From the NCBI GenBank assembly GCA_964016985.1, contig OZ024833.1:66666712-66730711 (forward strand): a stretch of DNA of 64,000 nucleotides, written 5' to 3'. Made by a program: the position numbers and the translations under genes. The notes under the pieces were generated by a model. It worked only from the letters and a program-made list of their open reading frames with translations, did not search any database and was not told where the DNA came from. This DNA is from Anodontia alba. Its lineage: Eukaryota; Mollusca; Bivalvia; Lucinida; Lucinidae. Shown one piece after another: positions 53,228 to 63,532 of this stretch (position 1 is its first letter; every line of letters starts with the position of its first letter).

Positions 53228-53430
53228 TTATCCCTTGTCATGCCATGCCCTCTTCTAATTGTCAGCCAATCAGATTAGTTGATCCAGGTTGTTGATACAA
53301 ATTCACATAATGGAAGAAAAAACAGAGCAAACCCAGATCAGTCGGCTTTTAAGAAGCCATTTGATCTGGGTCTGAATTATTTGCAAAGACGGGGCATACT
53401 TGGGTTCAGCAGGACCAGAGCTGATAGTTA
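53228..53430 (-). mobile_element. TTAA-type MITE (D1), ends worn
   Basis: TATCCCTTGTCATGCC, GTCAGCCAATCAGATTAG, hairpin GATCAGTCGGCTTTTAAG and GAAGCCATTTGATC, then GGGTTCAGCAGGACCAG. Confidence 0.6.
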
Positions 53431-53482
53431 ATAAGATAAATTAAAAAATCTTGTTCAGATTTAGCACAAAAATTGAAAGGAG

Positions 53483-53728
53483 TTAACCCTTAAAGCGCCA
53501 AGAAAATCTGCATCTGAAATTGTCGTCTGCTTATGCCGTCTGCTGCATCTTTTCGCAAACTTTTCAAACTTACATTTTGCATATAGGCAAACAGTATGGA
53601 CCCAGATCAGATTGCTCCTAAAGGAGCAGTCTGATCTGGGTCCACACTGTTTGCAAGAATGACTTTTAAAGTAACCGGCAGAAGACAAAGCAGACGACAA
53701 TTGTTGTGACTGGCGCTTTAAGAGTTAA
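53483..53728 (+). mobile_element. TTAA piggyBac-like MITE (D2), intact
   Basis: TTAACCCTTAAAGCGCCAAG at the left, CTGGCGCTTTAAGAGTTAA at the right; hairpin GACCCAGATCAGATTGCTCC and GGAGCAGTCTGATCTGGGTC. Confidence 0.88.
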
Positions 53729-53858
53729 GCCAGTGTCCGAATATTTAGTGTAACTCAGATGATAATGAAATAACGTTCACATATAATGTCATCCAACCAG
53801 CAACAGATCATTACAATATTGGCAATAATTAGGAAATAATTTCTTCTCTACTGTGAGC

Positions 53859-53949
53859 GCATGTTGTTAGAGGGCAGATTGCGAAATATTATTTCACGAG
53901 AGCGAAGCCGGAGTGAATTAATATTCGCATCTGCCCTCTAACAACATGC
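53859..53949. repeat. Strong inverted repeat
   Basis: GCATGTTGTTAGAGGGCAGA and TCTGCCCTCTAACAACATGC, perfect 20-base arms, continuing as an imperfect stem (GCGAAATATTA, TAATATTCGC). Confidence 0.9.
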
Positions 53950-54194
53950 GTTATTCGACGATAATTCACAGCAGAAAATTATTTCGATTCTAACATGATA
54001 GCTTAAGGAAAATCGACATCTTTGCGATGTTTTTGAAGAACTATTTTGCCTCGGACGTCAACAGCAGTAAATGTTTATCAAAAGCGCTCTTTTGCACGTT
54101 CTACGTTGACGACGTGATTTCATATTTTCACACGGTAACGTTCTTATTAGGTTCTAAGGAAAAAACGTTAACGTCATGTTAGAATATAGGGATC

Positions 54195-54345
54195 ACCCAT
54201 GTTTTTTCATGCATTAACATTTTCCGGGTCCCAAGGAAGCTGTTTGAACATGAGGCCGCTAGGCGGAGTGTTCAACTATCTTCCGAGGGACCCGGCAAAT
54301 GTTATTGCAATGAAATAACCATGGATGATCGTTATTCTTGCATAA
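54195..54345. repeat. Imperfect palindrome, partner of 26150
   Basis: TTTTTTCATGCATTAACATT, CCGGGTCCCAAGGAAG and CTTCCGAGGGACCCGG, then AATGAAATAACCATGG. Confidence 0.6.
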
Positions 54346-55148
54346 CTTACGATTCTAACGGCAAACTGTGACGAAAACGCCCCAAAACTCCATATAAACT
54401 CTTCCAATGCGACCGTAAACCAAGATGGCGGCTACTTTAGAACGTTGCAAAGACGTTCTGACGTCATCATAAAAGTTTACAATGCTATGTTCAGGGCGAC
54501 AACGTTACGTCGCTCAACGTAACGTGAACAAAGCAATGCCCCTCTTGTGACTTCAAAAGATTAAAACCCATGTTCAAACAGCATGTGAGTTTCATGATTT
54601 GAACATGCGTTTCGTTGTTTGAACACGACTTCTAGCCCATTTAAGCATAGCTTCAAACAGCTATGTTCATAGAATTTTACGCAAGAATATTTGAAATAAC
54701 GTCAGATATATTGTAAACAAACCGGTAACAGACCTTTTCAAGACTGGCAATAACACTGAAGTAAAGTTCAGATATAATGTCAACAAACAAACAACAGACC
54801 GTTTAAAGACTGACAATAATATTGAAATAACATTTAGATATAATGTCAACAATCCAGCAACATACCGTTTCAAGACTGGCAATAGTATTAAAATAAAATT
54901 CAGATTTAATGTCAACAAACCAGCAAAAGACCGTTTCAAGATTGGCAATAATATTGAAATAACGTTCAGATATAATATCAACAAACCAGCAACAGACCGT
55001 TTCAAGACTGACAATAATATTGAAATAATGTTCAGATATAATGTCAACAAAACAGCAACAGTCCGTTTCAAACCTGACACTACTATTGAAATTGTGTTCA
55101 GATATAATGTCAACAAACCAGCAAAAGACCGCTTCAAAACTGGCAACA

Positions 55149-55357
55149 CATCACGAAAACATGCCAATATAATGTTGATTTCCTTAAACCCCACTTTTAT
55201 GGAGTAAAACTGGGTTTACATGGGTATACATTATTTTTTTATTTTTTTCTGCTCATTGAGCACAAAAATATGAAAAATATTAGAATTTTTCACCTGAAAT
55301 TTTCATTTTTTGGTGGTAAAATTTTCAGTAAACTTGAATAGGCATGTTTTCATAATG
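55149..55357 (-). mobile_element. MITE family A lacking the cassette hairpin
   Basis: CATCACGAAAACATGCC to GGCATGTTTTCATAATG with both flanks intact, but TCTGCTCATTGAGCAC joins them where other copies hold about 65 bases of hairpin. Inserted at the edge of the 66-bp array. Confidence 0.88.
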
Positions 55358-56167
55358 AATACACAAATAAAATTAAGGTTAAGACAAAATATGTTAACAA
55401 ACTAGTAACAGACCTTTTCAGTTCTGGCAGCAGTATTGGAATCAATCTAAAAAGAATCACACATTCCGCAGTTGGAGCTAAAGAACACCTATAGAGGGTC
55501 ACCATCGAGTGACCTTTTTAACTGACCAATCAGCAAACCGCTTTCAAAATTTAGAAAGTAAAATTGTGCGAATGTACCCGAGTCACAATTTGCTGTATTT
55601 CACAATAGGCAAGCTTCTAACAGATCCAAAAACTCGAAAATGGCAACCCCATGACCACAGAAAATAAGGTGACGACGCCAAAAAAGTGTACTTTGTTTTT
55701 TGGGTAATATATGCGTTACCTGCGGGTTTCGCTTCGTTCAATCAGACGAAAACAACAGTCGGCGGACAGAGAAACCCTTCACTCCAACTGTACTTTCCAA
55801 CGCCGCTGTTTTAGAAGACACGATCTGATTGGCCGTTTTAATATATTCTTAAAATCTCAGCTGAAAATAGAAGTTTCGGTTTCCCGAGTTTATTCGATGG
55901 TGAAGTTTAATTGGTCTTTCTCAGATCTCGCTGATAAGGTCTAGTTTTAATCCAACATAATATGTCAATCAACCAGCAACAGACCGTTCCGAGCCTGATA
56001 CAATGTAGGATGTAGTAATATTGGAATAGCAGTCAGACGTTATATACCAGCAAACCAGCTAATTGTAATAGGCCGTTCCAAGCTGGGCAATGATATTTTT
56101 ACGCTTTTCGTTGTCTTTGAGGAAAGCATGTATACGTTAATATCATTTGTCCCTCTTCAAGCTAAAG

Positions 56168-56450
56168 GGGGTGGTCGGGTGGTGCGAAGGTGCTGTGTAT
56201 CTTACATCACTGGGGCGTCCAACTGATATTGGCTTACAGTTGGGCAAGGCCTGCTATCCTTGTAGTGGGTAAGGGTAGAGGGGGAATGTTTTTATTTCTT
56301 CTGTTTCTTCACTTTCATTCCTGTTCCTCTTTCTTCCCTGTCCCTCTCTTTCATCTCCTCTACTCTCTCTTCTATCTCTTTTCTCCCTTTCTCTGGGAGA
56401 CGACACAAAATGACCCTCAAGGGTTGACATGTCGTTAAACCCCAACACAA
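56168..56450 (+). mobile_element. Possible SINE copy
   Basis: Ends GACATGTCGTTAAACCCCAA followed by CACAATC, a tail like that of the SINE at 1190 (GTAAAACCTCAACAC). The head is unclear; a C/T-rich block fills 56295-56395. Confidence 0.35.
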
Positions 56451-56918
56451 TCAAATCTTCAAGCTAAAAAGTGCATTCGAACACACGCAAAAAATGTTAG
56501 CGGCCAAGCGCAGGGTGGTCTGGGCCTTCGTTGTCCGCATAGGTTCCAGCGCGGCCCAACTGATATCAAACGGTTTTCACAGTTTAAATATATGTTTGAC
56601 CCGAAGATTACCAAGCTTGTTATAGCACTTTTAACAAGTATTCGGATATTATTCAGTCTATAATATGCTATTTGTATCATGATTTGTGTGCTTTAATGCC
56701 CAAGAATGTGGTTTAGTATAGGTTGTTATTACACTTATTTTTTCAGCAATTTGTAACGGGGAGTGCGACAGTACAAGTCCTCACAGCGATACGTACGATG
56801 AAGCACAGGCAGTTTTCACAATTACAGATTAATACTGTATGACTCGAATGTCTTATACATTATTCATTTAATTAAACAAAACTGTGAAATAAGTTGTCTT
56901 TGGGTATTCACCTATTTG

Positions 56919-56967
<49 letters not shown>
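56919..56967. repeat. (CT)n microsatellite
   Basis: About 24 CT units with one or two T interruptions. Confidence 0.95.
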
Positions 56968-56971
<4 letters not shown>

Positions 56972-57014
56972 GTGGGTTTCCTAAATATACATGCTTTTCT
57001 TTCTGTTTATAGTT

Positions 57015-57016
<2 letters not shown>

Positions 57017-57092
<76 letters not shown>
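57017..57092. repeat. (AAT)n then (ATT)n self-complementary microsatellite
   Basis: About 11 AAT units run through AACT into about 14 ATT units, so the locus is its own inverted repeat. Confidence 0.95.
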
Positions 57093-57093
<1 letters not shown>

Positions 57094-57099
57094 GTATTT

Positions 57100-58060
57100 T
57101 TCGGGAGTATTATGCGGCAGACTGCATGCCTAATTGTCAACCCAATCATTGTTGATGGCTATGCTTCACTCTTTAATTGCACGACGGCTGTTCGGGCCTC
57201 AGACTCAATGACGTCCTCTTCGTAAAACTTTAACCAGTGGGTTGGGGCTTGACGATATGTCTTTGGCTTGGCTCGCCGTGGTTCAACTATTGGTTTTCAT
57301 TTACTCTGGCATACAGTAAAATTAGCCATGAGTACTTGTCTTTGTTTATTATAGAGATTAATTTGACTTTTATGTATTCGCTTTGATGCATGGACTGAGT
57401 TGTGAGCCTTTATGCGAACCGAATTTTTATGTATTTCTGTATTAAGAGTAGCATCGGGACCCAGGGTGAAGTTGGCTAGCTGTATAAAAATGTTTTAACC
57501 CCCTCCTCCCCACCCCCCCCCCCCCACCCCGGGTGGTTTACTCTACTGACCGTTCTAAGGCGGTGGTCCTGGTGTTAGTCTAACTTTTTAGTGCTTTGTG
57601 GTTTATTCTGCGAGGCGATTTGTTGTATGTCTTACCTTGTTCCATTTTGTTCTTGTGTTTTTCAGTCCTTTTAGCATTGCGATTACCTCGCTATGGGAAG
57701 AGAGAGCTAATCTTAGTGCTTTTCGTATGTTTGATCGATTTGTGCTTGTTTGGATTTGTCGGTTTCCTCTTCAAATTGATGTCTTGGAAGGGCTGCGGTT
57801 TGTGATCGTGGCACTCCCTGGACTTTTCTCTTACCTTTTTTGTCTAAAAATATAAAACGTACGCTATTCTAGGTGTAAAATTGATGCTTATTTCACTTCG
57901 TTATATATAAACGCAACGCGTCCCAATTACATGCATGTATAAGTTACTCTCGGTTTGTATGACATAGGATGATCGGCTTCCTGTCATGCGTGTTTTTCAC
58001 ATGCTCTTCCAAAGCTGTATGGTGCCCCAAGTTCTGGCATTTAGCGTGCCCTATTTAAAT
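57100..58060. other. No recognisable gene; C tract
   Basis: C-rich run at 57505-57527. GACCGTTCTAAGGCGGT at 57548 resembles GACCATTCTAAGGCGGTTCC at 51768, and the following 250 bases share GTGGT, TTTTGT and TGTTCC words, so a diverged repeat pair is likely. Confidence 0.4.
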
Positions 58061-58074
58061 ATATTTCGTTCTCC

Positions 58075-58225
58075 CCTGAAAAAAGGGCTTGATGTGTTGT
58101 GCAAATGGTCTCCAAAAGAGACAATTTGAATGAAATGCCAAGCACTATTTTGAAAAAAAAAAAAGAAAAATTAAACAACAAAAACAACAACAACAAAGCA
58201 TCACTCATTTGTCGTCACTGACAAT
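58075..58225. mobile_element. MITE family I, worn
   Basis: AAAAAAGGGCTTGATG, GCAAATGGTCTCCAAAAG, AGACAATTTGAATGAAATG and CATTTGTCGTC. Confidence 0.5.
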
Positions 58226-58695
58226 GCTGTCAGCATGCTAAAGGTTATGACTAAATAACAGACAAAATGATGTGACTGTCACAGGGGCATTTGGTGGGGT
58301 TGTGAACTCTACCATTATAATTGACTTAACCATGTAAATTCATGTTTACATTGATAGCTTTTCTGTCTGGCAGGCTAATTCGACAAAAACATCGGAGCAA
58401 TATTTCATACAGATGTTCCGTTAGTCGGTTTGAACATTTGACTTTAATATGTATTTCCAGTACAGAAAAAGGATCCTTAGGAAAGACGAACAAAAGTGTC
58501 ATAGTTTCTTGAAAGAAGGGGAATAGTTATTTTCCCTTTAAACGGATACATAATTATTTCTTACAGTTTTCAATATGCAATATTTACATTCTCAGCGCAT
58601 TTACAGGAAAAAAAAAAAAACAACCAGAACAAAACAAAACATATGTTAATGGGTAAACTGCGTTCAACTGGTTTCTTGTTTCAATTTTAGCCCGC

Positions 58696-58968
58696 CATCA
58701 CGAAAGTATATAATTCTGACCGCCTTAAACCCCACTTTTATATAGTAAAACTGGGGTTTACAGGGGTATACATTATTTTTCTTATTTCTGCTAAAAAAAC
58801 ATGGATTATGGGTAGCCGTTAGAACCGCCTCGACGAGGCGGTTCTAACGAGTACCCACAATCTATGTTTTGAGCAGAAATATGAAAAATATCAGAATTTT
58901 TATCTGAAAACTTTCATTTTTTGGTGGTGAAATTTTCAATATATTTGAATAGGCATGTTTTCGTAATG
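58696..58968 (-). mobile_element. MITE family A, intact
   Basis: CATCACGAAAGTATATAATTC to AGGCATGTTTTCGTAATG; cassette hairpin at about 58799-58868. Confidence 0.9.
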
Positions 58969-58974
58969 CGAACC

Positions 58975-60365
58975 AGATTGTTTCGTGAAATAACGGATGT
59001 AAAATAATGCGTGCAAAGCAAAGCGGGCACGGAGGACCCGCGTGCGTAGCGCGCCTACGTGTATAGATAGCACGTAGCATTTAGAAACGTTAATTCAAAT
59101 ATAAAGTCATACCTGACAAACGAAAAAACTTTGGACATCATGGCACCTAGCGTTAACAATGGATTGACCCTCAAGTTTTAAAGCCGAAACACATAGTTTG
59201 CCATAGATCTCCTCTCCGTATTTCGAGAGAGGATTAAAATCTGTTTATTTCGCAATTAAATTAATCCAAAAATTTTTCAAATCCCAAATTTAGAAGCTGA
59301 ACGAACTGCAAGCAAACGGAATTTACATCGTCCCTAAAAAAATGATAAATGCAAAAGAATATGCTCGCACTATTTTGTCTGGGTAACCGGAGCTGCCTCA
59401 GATAATCAGCGCGCTAGATTCATGTAACTGGCCGAGAATTCCGCATGATTCTTGGGCTACGTATGTACGACGTGTTTATTCATGACATCATGCGTGTTGG
59501 TTTGTTGCTTTGCACGCCTGAGAGTAGTGCTAAAACTCGTAGATATAAGAAATGAAGGCAATTTATTTGACGTTCATTGAAGTATGATCAACGTTGGGTA
59601 GCGACTTTGCACATTACCCGATGTTGTTCATACTTCTTAGTGCATTTTAAGAAAAAGAAAAAAACCTGAAGTTAACTATTGGGACGTAATGTTATTCATA
59701 CCTCAATGAATATATTGACTCACATTATCGTTAAGTGACGTCAAAATATACCATGGTTCTCTCCAATATGACTGGACGATGCAACGACGATAATCCGCTA
59801 TTAATAAAACAAAAAGCACAGTTCTTTTCTTGTTTCAATACAGAGAAGACATGGAGTTAGTTTTCAAAGTTTATGTAGACAGTGAAGAGACTTTGATTAG
59901 AGGGCAAAGACTGACCTGTCCCGGGCTTATACATCCGTATGTGCCTTAAAGATTCCTTATCCAAGCCACGGATTTTATTATTATTATTATTATTATCGTT
60001 GTTGTTGTTGTTGTTGTTTAAAAATTGGTCTAGAATGTATTTACGCATCCAAATACTCTGGTCTGAGAAAAAGTTCTTCTCTAATCTTAAATGTAACTCT
60101 TGCGAAATTAATGGTGAACCTGTCTCACTGAAGCTGCCGGTGACCGCATGTATGTTAATTATTTTGCGAAAGGCAATGGAAAAACAACTTGCCGTTAGCA
60201 GTTTCTAGGCAATATCACAAGACGAGAACTTGATAAGATTCTTTTCCCATATTTTCCCAGAAAATATGGTTTGAGTAACCCTTACCTCTCTGCACCAGAC
60301 CCTACTTTCTGCAAAAAGTAAGAAAAAAAATACCTAAAAAAAGCCACAACTTCAGAAAAGTACCA
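58975..60365. other. Mostly unassigned; small palindrome and microsatellite
   Basis: 59580-59640 is an imperfect hairpin (GAAGTATGATCAACGTTGGG, CCGATGTTGTTCATACTTC). (TTA)n and (GTT)n lie at 59972-60017. No exon supported. Confidence 0.45.
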
Positions 60366-60371
60366 AGTGAC

Positions 60372-60480
60372 ATGTGCACTTAGCGAAGATTCAGATCAGC
60401 GCACAGTCTGAACAGAATCTTCTTTTGGCGCATTTTGGATAGCCAAGGGGGGTAAAATTATATAGGCGTGTTTTCGTGAC
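60372..60480 (+). mobile_element. MITE B fragment joined to a family A end
   Basis: TTAGCGAAGATTCAGATCAG and CAGAATCTTCTTTTGGCGC, GATAGCCAAGG, then a switch to AAATTATATAGGCGTGTTTTC with no full A element. A deletion scar or gene-conversion joint. Confidence 0.6.
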
Positions 60481-60524
60481 GTCAGATTAAGGGAATTAGA
60501 TTTATTTGGCACATTTCCTGACAT

Positions 60525-60720
60525 TTTGTACAAGGGAGGTAACTTTTGTTATTTCCTGTTTGCTCTCCTTAACATCAGTCCCCTTCTGAAAAGAGATCCA
60601 CCCTAAAAGGAAAGAATTTGCTCCCAAGAGAGCAAATTCTTTCCTTTAGAGTGGATCCATTTTCAGAAGGGAACAAAAATACTTTTAATAGAGATGCGTT
60701 CCTTATAATGTGTCATTTCC
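60525..60720. mobile_element. MITE family H, good copy
   Basis: CCCCTTCTGAAAAGAGATCC, AAAGGAAAGAATTTGCTCCC with GAGAGCAAATTCTTTCC, and TTTCAGAAGGGAAC. Confidence 0.8.
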
Positions 60721-61130
60721 CCTAAGGTTGATGGTTTTGTTTTTCCGCTGTAGTCTGATCGGAATCTGCGTACTTTACCTTTAAAATAGTTTGAACATGC
60801 GTCGTGATTGGACACATACATGTTTATGAATAAGTCGCTTGCGGGGAAATTGCAACGCTCAGCCTGCTAAATTTAAGAAAAACAGACGATATTGAAATCG
60901 TTTTGTTATATTAGATGGAAAATGGCGACTTGGCATTTCCTGCAGGTCATCTTATGAATGATTCGAATGAAAGGACGTTGTTTTTTAAAAAGATTTAAAA
61001 AGGAAACAGCACTCATTCAGGATGCTTGCTTATTGCTAATAGCATGATAAGAATGAATTTGTTTTGACCCTGACGCGCAAATTGAGATGACATCAGACAA
61101 TCAGGATATTTGATATTTATCTGGGTAAAA

Positions 61131-61296
61131 ATTTCAAGCAGACGACATTTTGAAATGTTTTCGTATTTTCCCAGAAAATAGAATTTGACATTTCATGCAA
61201 ATTGTCTCCTTACGAGACAGTTTGCATGAAATGTCAAAGCCCATTTTCTGGGGACAATAAGAAAAAAATATAATCAATTTTGTCGTAAGTTGAATT
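61131..61296. mobile_element. MITE family I
   Basis: TTCAAGCAGACGACATTTTG at the left; AAATTGTCTCCTTACGAGAC at the centre; TTTGTCGTAAGTTGAATTAG at the right. Confidence 0.75.
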
Positions 61297-61371
61297 AGCC
61301 CAAAGAGCGATAGAGATTAAATTTGCAACTTGATGACATTTACAACCAGTGTTAAGTGAACACAGTGTTTT

Positions 61372-61550
61372 CAGCAGACGACATTTTGAGATTGTTTTTT
61401 TTTTTTTCTTCTTATTTTTCCCAGAAAATAGACTCTGACATTTCATGCAAATTAACTCCTTATGAGACCATTTACATGAAATGTCAAAGCCTATTTTCTG
61501 GGAAAAAATGAGGAAAAAAAATATCATCAATTTGGCCGTCTGTTGAATTA
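61372..61550. mobile_element. MITE family I, neighbour copy
   Basis: TTCAGCAGACGACATTTTG at the left; CTCCTTATGAGACC at the centre; GGCCGTCTGTTGAATTAG at the right. Only about 75 bases from the previous copy, with similar text after each (AGCCCA.AG, TAAAGATTAAA). Confidence 0.75.
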
Positions 61551-61559
61551 GCCCAGAGG

Positions 61560-62022
61560 GTAATAAAGATTAAAGTTTGTGACTCGGTTCATTGACAACC
61601 AGCCAAAAGCTAAAAACGGATCTTAACGTTAAATTTAAAACATTTAACGATTATATTTTATGATTTTGTTAAAATGTAAACATAAAATGCATTCTAGTGC
61701 CAAAGAGTAAACAAGATACTTATACAAAATCAATCAATGTGTATAGGAATAAATATAACCGGAGTCCTGTGACTTTTATTTGACGTAATACAGCTAGGAA
61801 TCAGCAGCACCAGGTCACCGGACACGATCATATTTTGATTTAGAGATGTTCATTGAACTTATTTTTTATTCATAGATCAAAATATAACTTTGTCCGGAAA
61901 CCTGAGGCTTTTGGTTCAACCAGGATTTTCAGGTCACCTGACAAGGTTATATTTACACCTATGCATTGTTCTATTATACTTCACAGCTATTTACAATTGT
62001 CACGTGACAGTACCAAAGAATT
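61560..62022 (+). other. Upstream region of the secreted-protein exon
   Basis: Presumed promoter and 5' UTR. An inverted pair is visible: GGTCACCGGACACGATCATA near 61814 and ATATAACTTTGTCCGGAAAC near 61882. No firm TATA box. Confidence 0.35.
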
Positions 62023-62233
62023 ATGGCCACTTACGGATGTGGACAGGTAATACTTTTGCTGGTGATCATATCATGTGTGATCGGTTATGAGCGGAAAACT
62101 TCCGTCTCGACAGATTCGTCTTCAACTTCCACTGGACAGGACATACGAAGCTCTAATATGGAAGCCCGAATCCAGGAACTAGAGACAGGAATCGAAGATC
62201 TTCAGCGCCAACTCGACCAAGTGAAACAGACAG
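62023..62233 (+). CDS. Secreted coiled-coil protein, first exon
   Basis: ATG at 62023 opens 70 codons plus one base, ending at a clear donor (GACAG|GTACAT, phase 1). Residues 1-21 form a signal peptide (VILLLVIISCVIG core). A Ser/Thr-rich spacer follows (STDSSSTSTGQ), then a short coiled coil (MEARIQELETGIEDLQRQL; I, L, I, L, L at heptad a/d positions). A signal peptide, short trimer-forming helix and phase-1 exon are the usual opening of C1q-domain or fibrinogen-related lectins in molluscs, but the domain exon is not in view, so the class is a guess. Downstream to 64000 lie only repeats, so the next exon is probably beyond the window. Confidence 0.6.
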
Positions 62234-62343
62234 GTACATGTATGTGCACGTGAAGTATAATGCGAATCGATAAAATAATAGTTACGGTTCACTGCATCAA
62301 ACTGTTTACATTGAGAGGGGACACAGCATTTCCTACAAGATTG

Positions 62344-62520
62344 CATTTGTGCTCAGCAAAGACTCAGATCAGCCTGCATCTGCGCAGGCTGATCAGAGTC
62401 TTCGCTGTCCGCCTGAAGACGCTTTAGAGCCTTGGCTAGCCACAGAGCCCTGCGAATACTGATCAGAATGCACGATTGCGCAGGCTGATCTTCGCTAGGG
62501 GCCCTTGCAGTCTTGTAGGA
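62344..62520 (+). mobile_element. MITE family B
   Basis: GCTCAGCAAAGACTCAGATC to GATCAGAGTCTTCGCTGTCC, linker TTGGCTAGCC, second arm GCGCAGGCTGATCTTCGC. In the presumed intron 1 of the secreted-protein gene. Confidence 0.7.
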
Positions 62521-62599
62521 AATGCTGAGTCCTTGCTCATTCGACTGAAATCTTGTATGATTTGACTGGATAAAGTACACCGATTATATTGTCATATCG

Positions 62600-62868
62600 C
62601 GAATTGTGACATAAGAATTTAAAGTTCACCAGGGTATCATCTTGTTACTTTTGTCTTAGATAAATTTACTGCATGTACAGGAAAGCAAACAGGAAGTCAC
62701 AAAAGTTCTCCCCCTTGTCAGAAAATCTATCAATGGTGTATTTTGTCTATATCATGTAGTAAGTTTTAGATATAGAACAGAACAGAAAAATGTTCCAGTA
62801 AATTTATCTAAGACAAAAGTAACAAGATGATACCCTGGTGACTTTTAAATTCTAATGTCACAATTTTT
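62600..62868. repeat. Inverted repeat with about 70-bp arms
   Basis: AATTGTGACATAAGAATTTA, then CCAGGGTATCATCTTGTTAC and TTTTGTCTTAGATAAATTTA, return inverted at 62793-62868. Only a few differences. The loop of about 120 bases holds a family H right flank (GGAAAGCAAACAGGAAGTC). Confidence 0.85.
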
Positions 62869-62984
62869 ATATCTTTTCGTTTAGACTGGCTTAGTACTAG
62901 ACATGCTTTATGATAAAAAAAAAAACAACAAACAAACAAACAAACAAAAAAAAACAACAACATGTTTTTAAACGGGGTTAATAC

Positions 62985-63187
62985 ACTTTCAAAAGGCTGT
63001 CAATATTGTCTTGCCGACCTTCTGAAAAGGGGTCGGCTCTAAAAGGAACGAATTTGCTCTCTTGGGAGTAAATTCTTTCCTTTTATAGACCCCTTTTCAA
63101 AGGGACTTGATGTACTGATGTACAGGAAAGCAAACAGGAAGTCACAAAAGTTATCCCCCTTGTCAGAAAATCTATCAAGGGTGTACA
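62985..63187. mobile_element. MITE family H
   Basis: CTGAAAAGGGGTCGGCTC, AAAGGAACGAATTTGCTC with GGGAGTAAATTCTTTCC, CCCCTTTTCAAAGGG, then GGAAAGCAAACAGGAAGTCA as in the loop at 62672. Confidence 0.8.
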
Positions 63188-63189
63188 AT

Positions 63190-63530
63190 CAATATAATAC
63201 ATGCATGCTTGCTCTGAACTTTTACAGCCCATTAACATTATTTCAGTCATATTTGGAACGATGATATACCAGTTACTTCATAAAGGCTTTAATAATAATG
63301 CCAGCGGAACGCCTTTATTGTGGAAAGACTTACCATTGCAGGTTGATTCAAATTCATTGCCATCAGGATACTAAATGCGTTTACATAACGTTAAGAAATC
63401 TACGTAATATGTGCTCCCATAACATATAGTAAAACCATAGGTATGTTGAGGTCCTCATTATAAGAAACATTTTCTGAATTTTGTAGATTTTAAATAAGTT
63501 TTACAATTAGCAACCTTTCTTACTGCATAG
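63190..63530. other. No recognisable feature
   Basis: No repeats or exons seen. Confidence 0.4.
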
Positions 63531-63532
63531 AT

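Larger units (their letters stand above)
53740..56100. repeat. 66-bp minisatellite, dispersed and interrupted
   Basis: The block 54690-55148 holds about seven head-to-tail 66-bp units (CCAGCAACAGACCGTTTCAA, GACTGGCAATA, TATTGAAATAA, TTCAGATATAATGTCAACAA). Isolated units lie at 53765-53830, 55385-55440 and 55960-56100. Because 66 is a multiple of three, the minus strand stays open for 175 codons, a byproduct of the period. Confidence 0.8.

Noticed and set aside
54667..55194. 175-residue repeated membrane protein
   Set aside because: The frame stays open because the minisatellite period is 66 bp; no start context, splice sites or domain.
56868..57149. Poly-Ile and Arg-Glu frame
   Set aside because: Translation of (ATT)n and (CT)n microsatellites.
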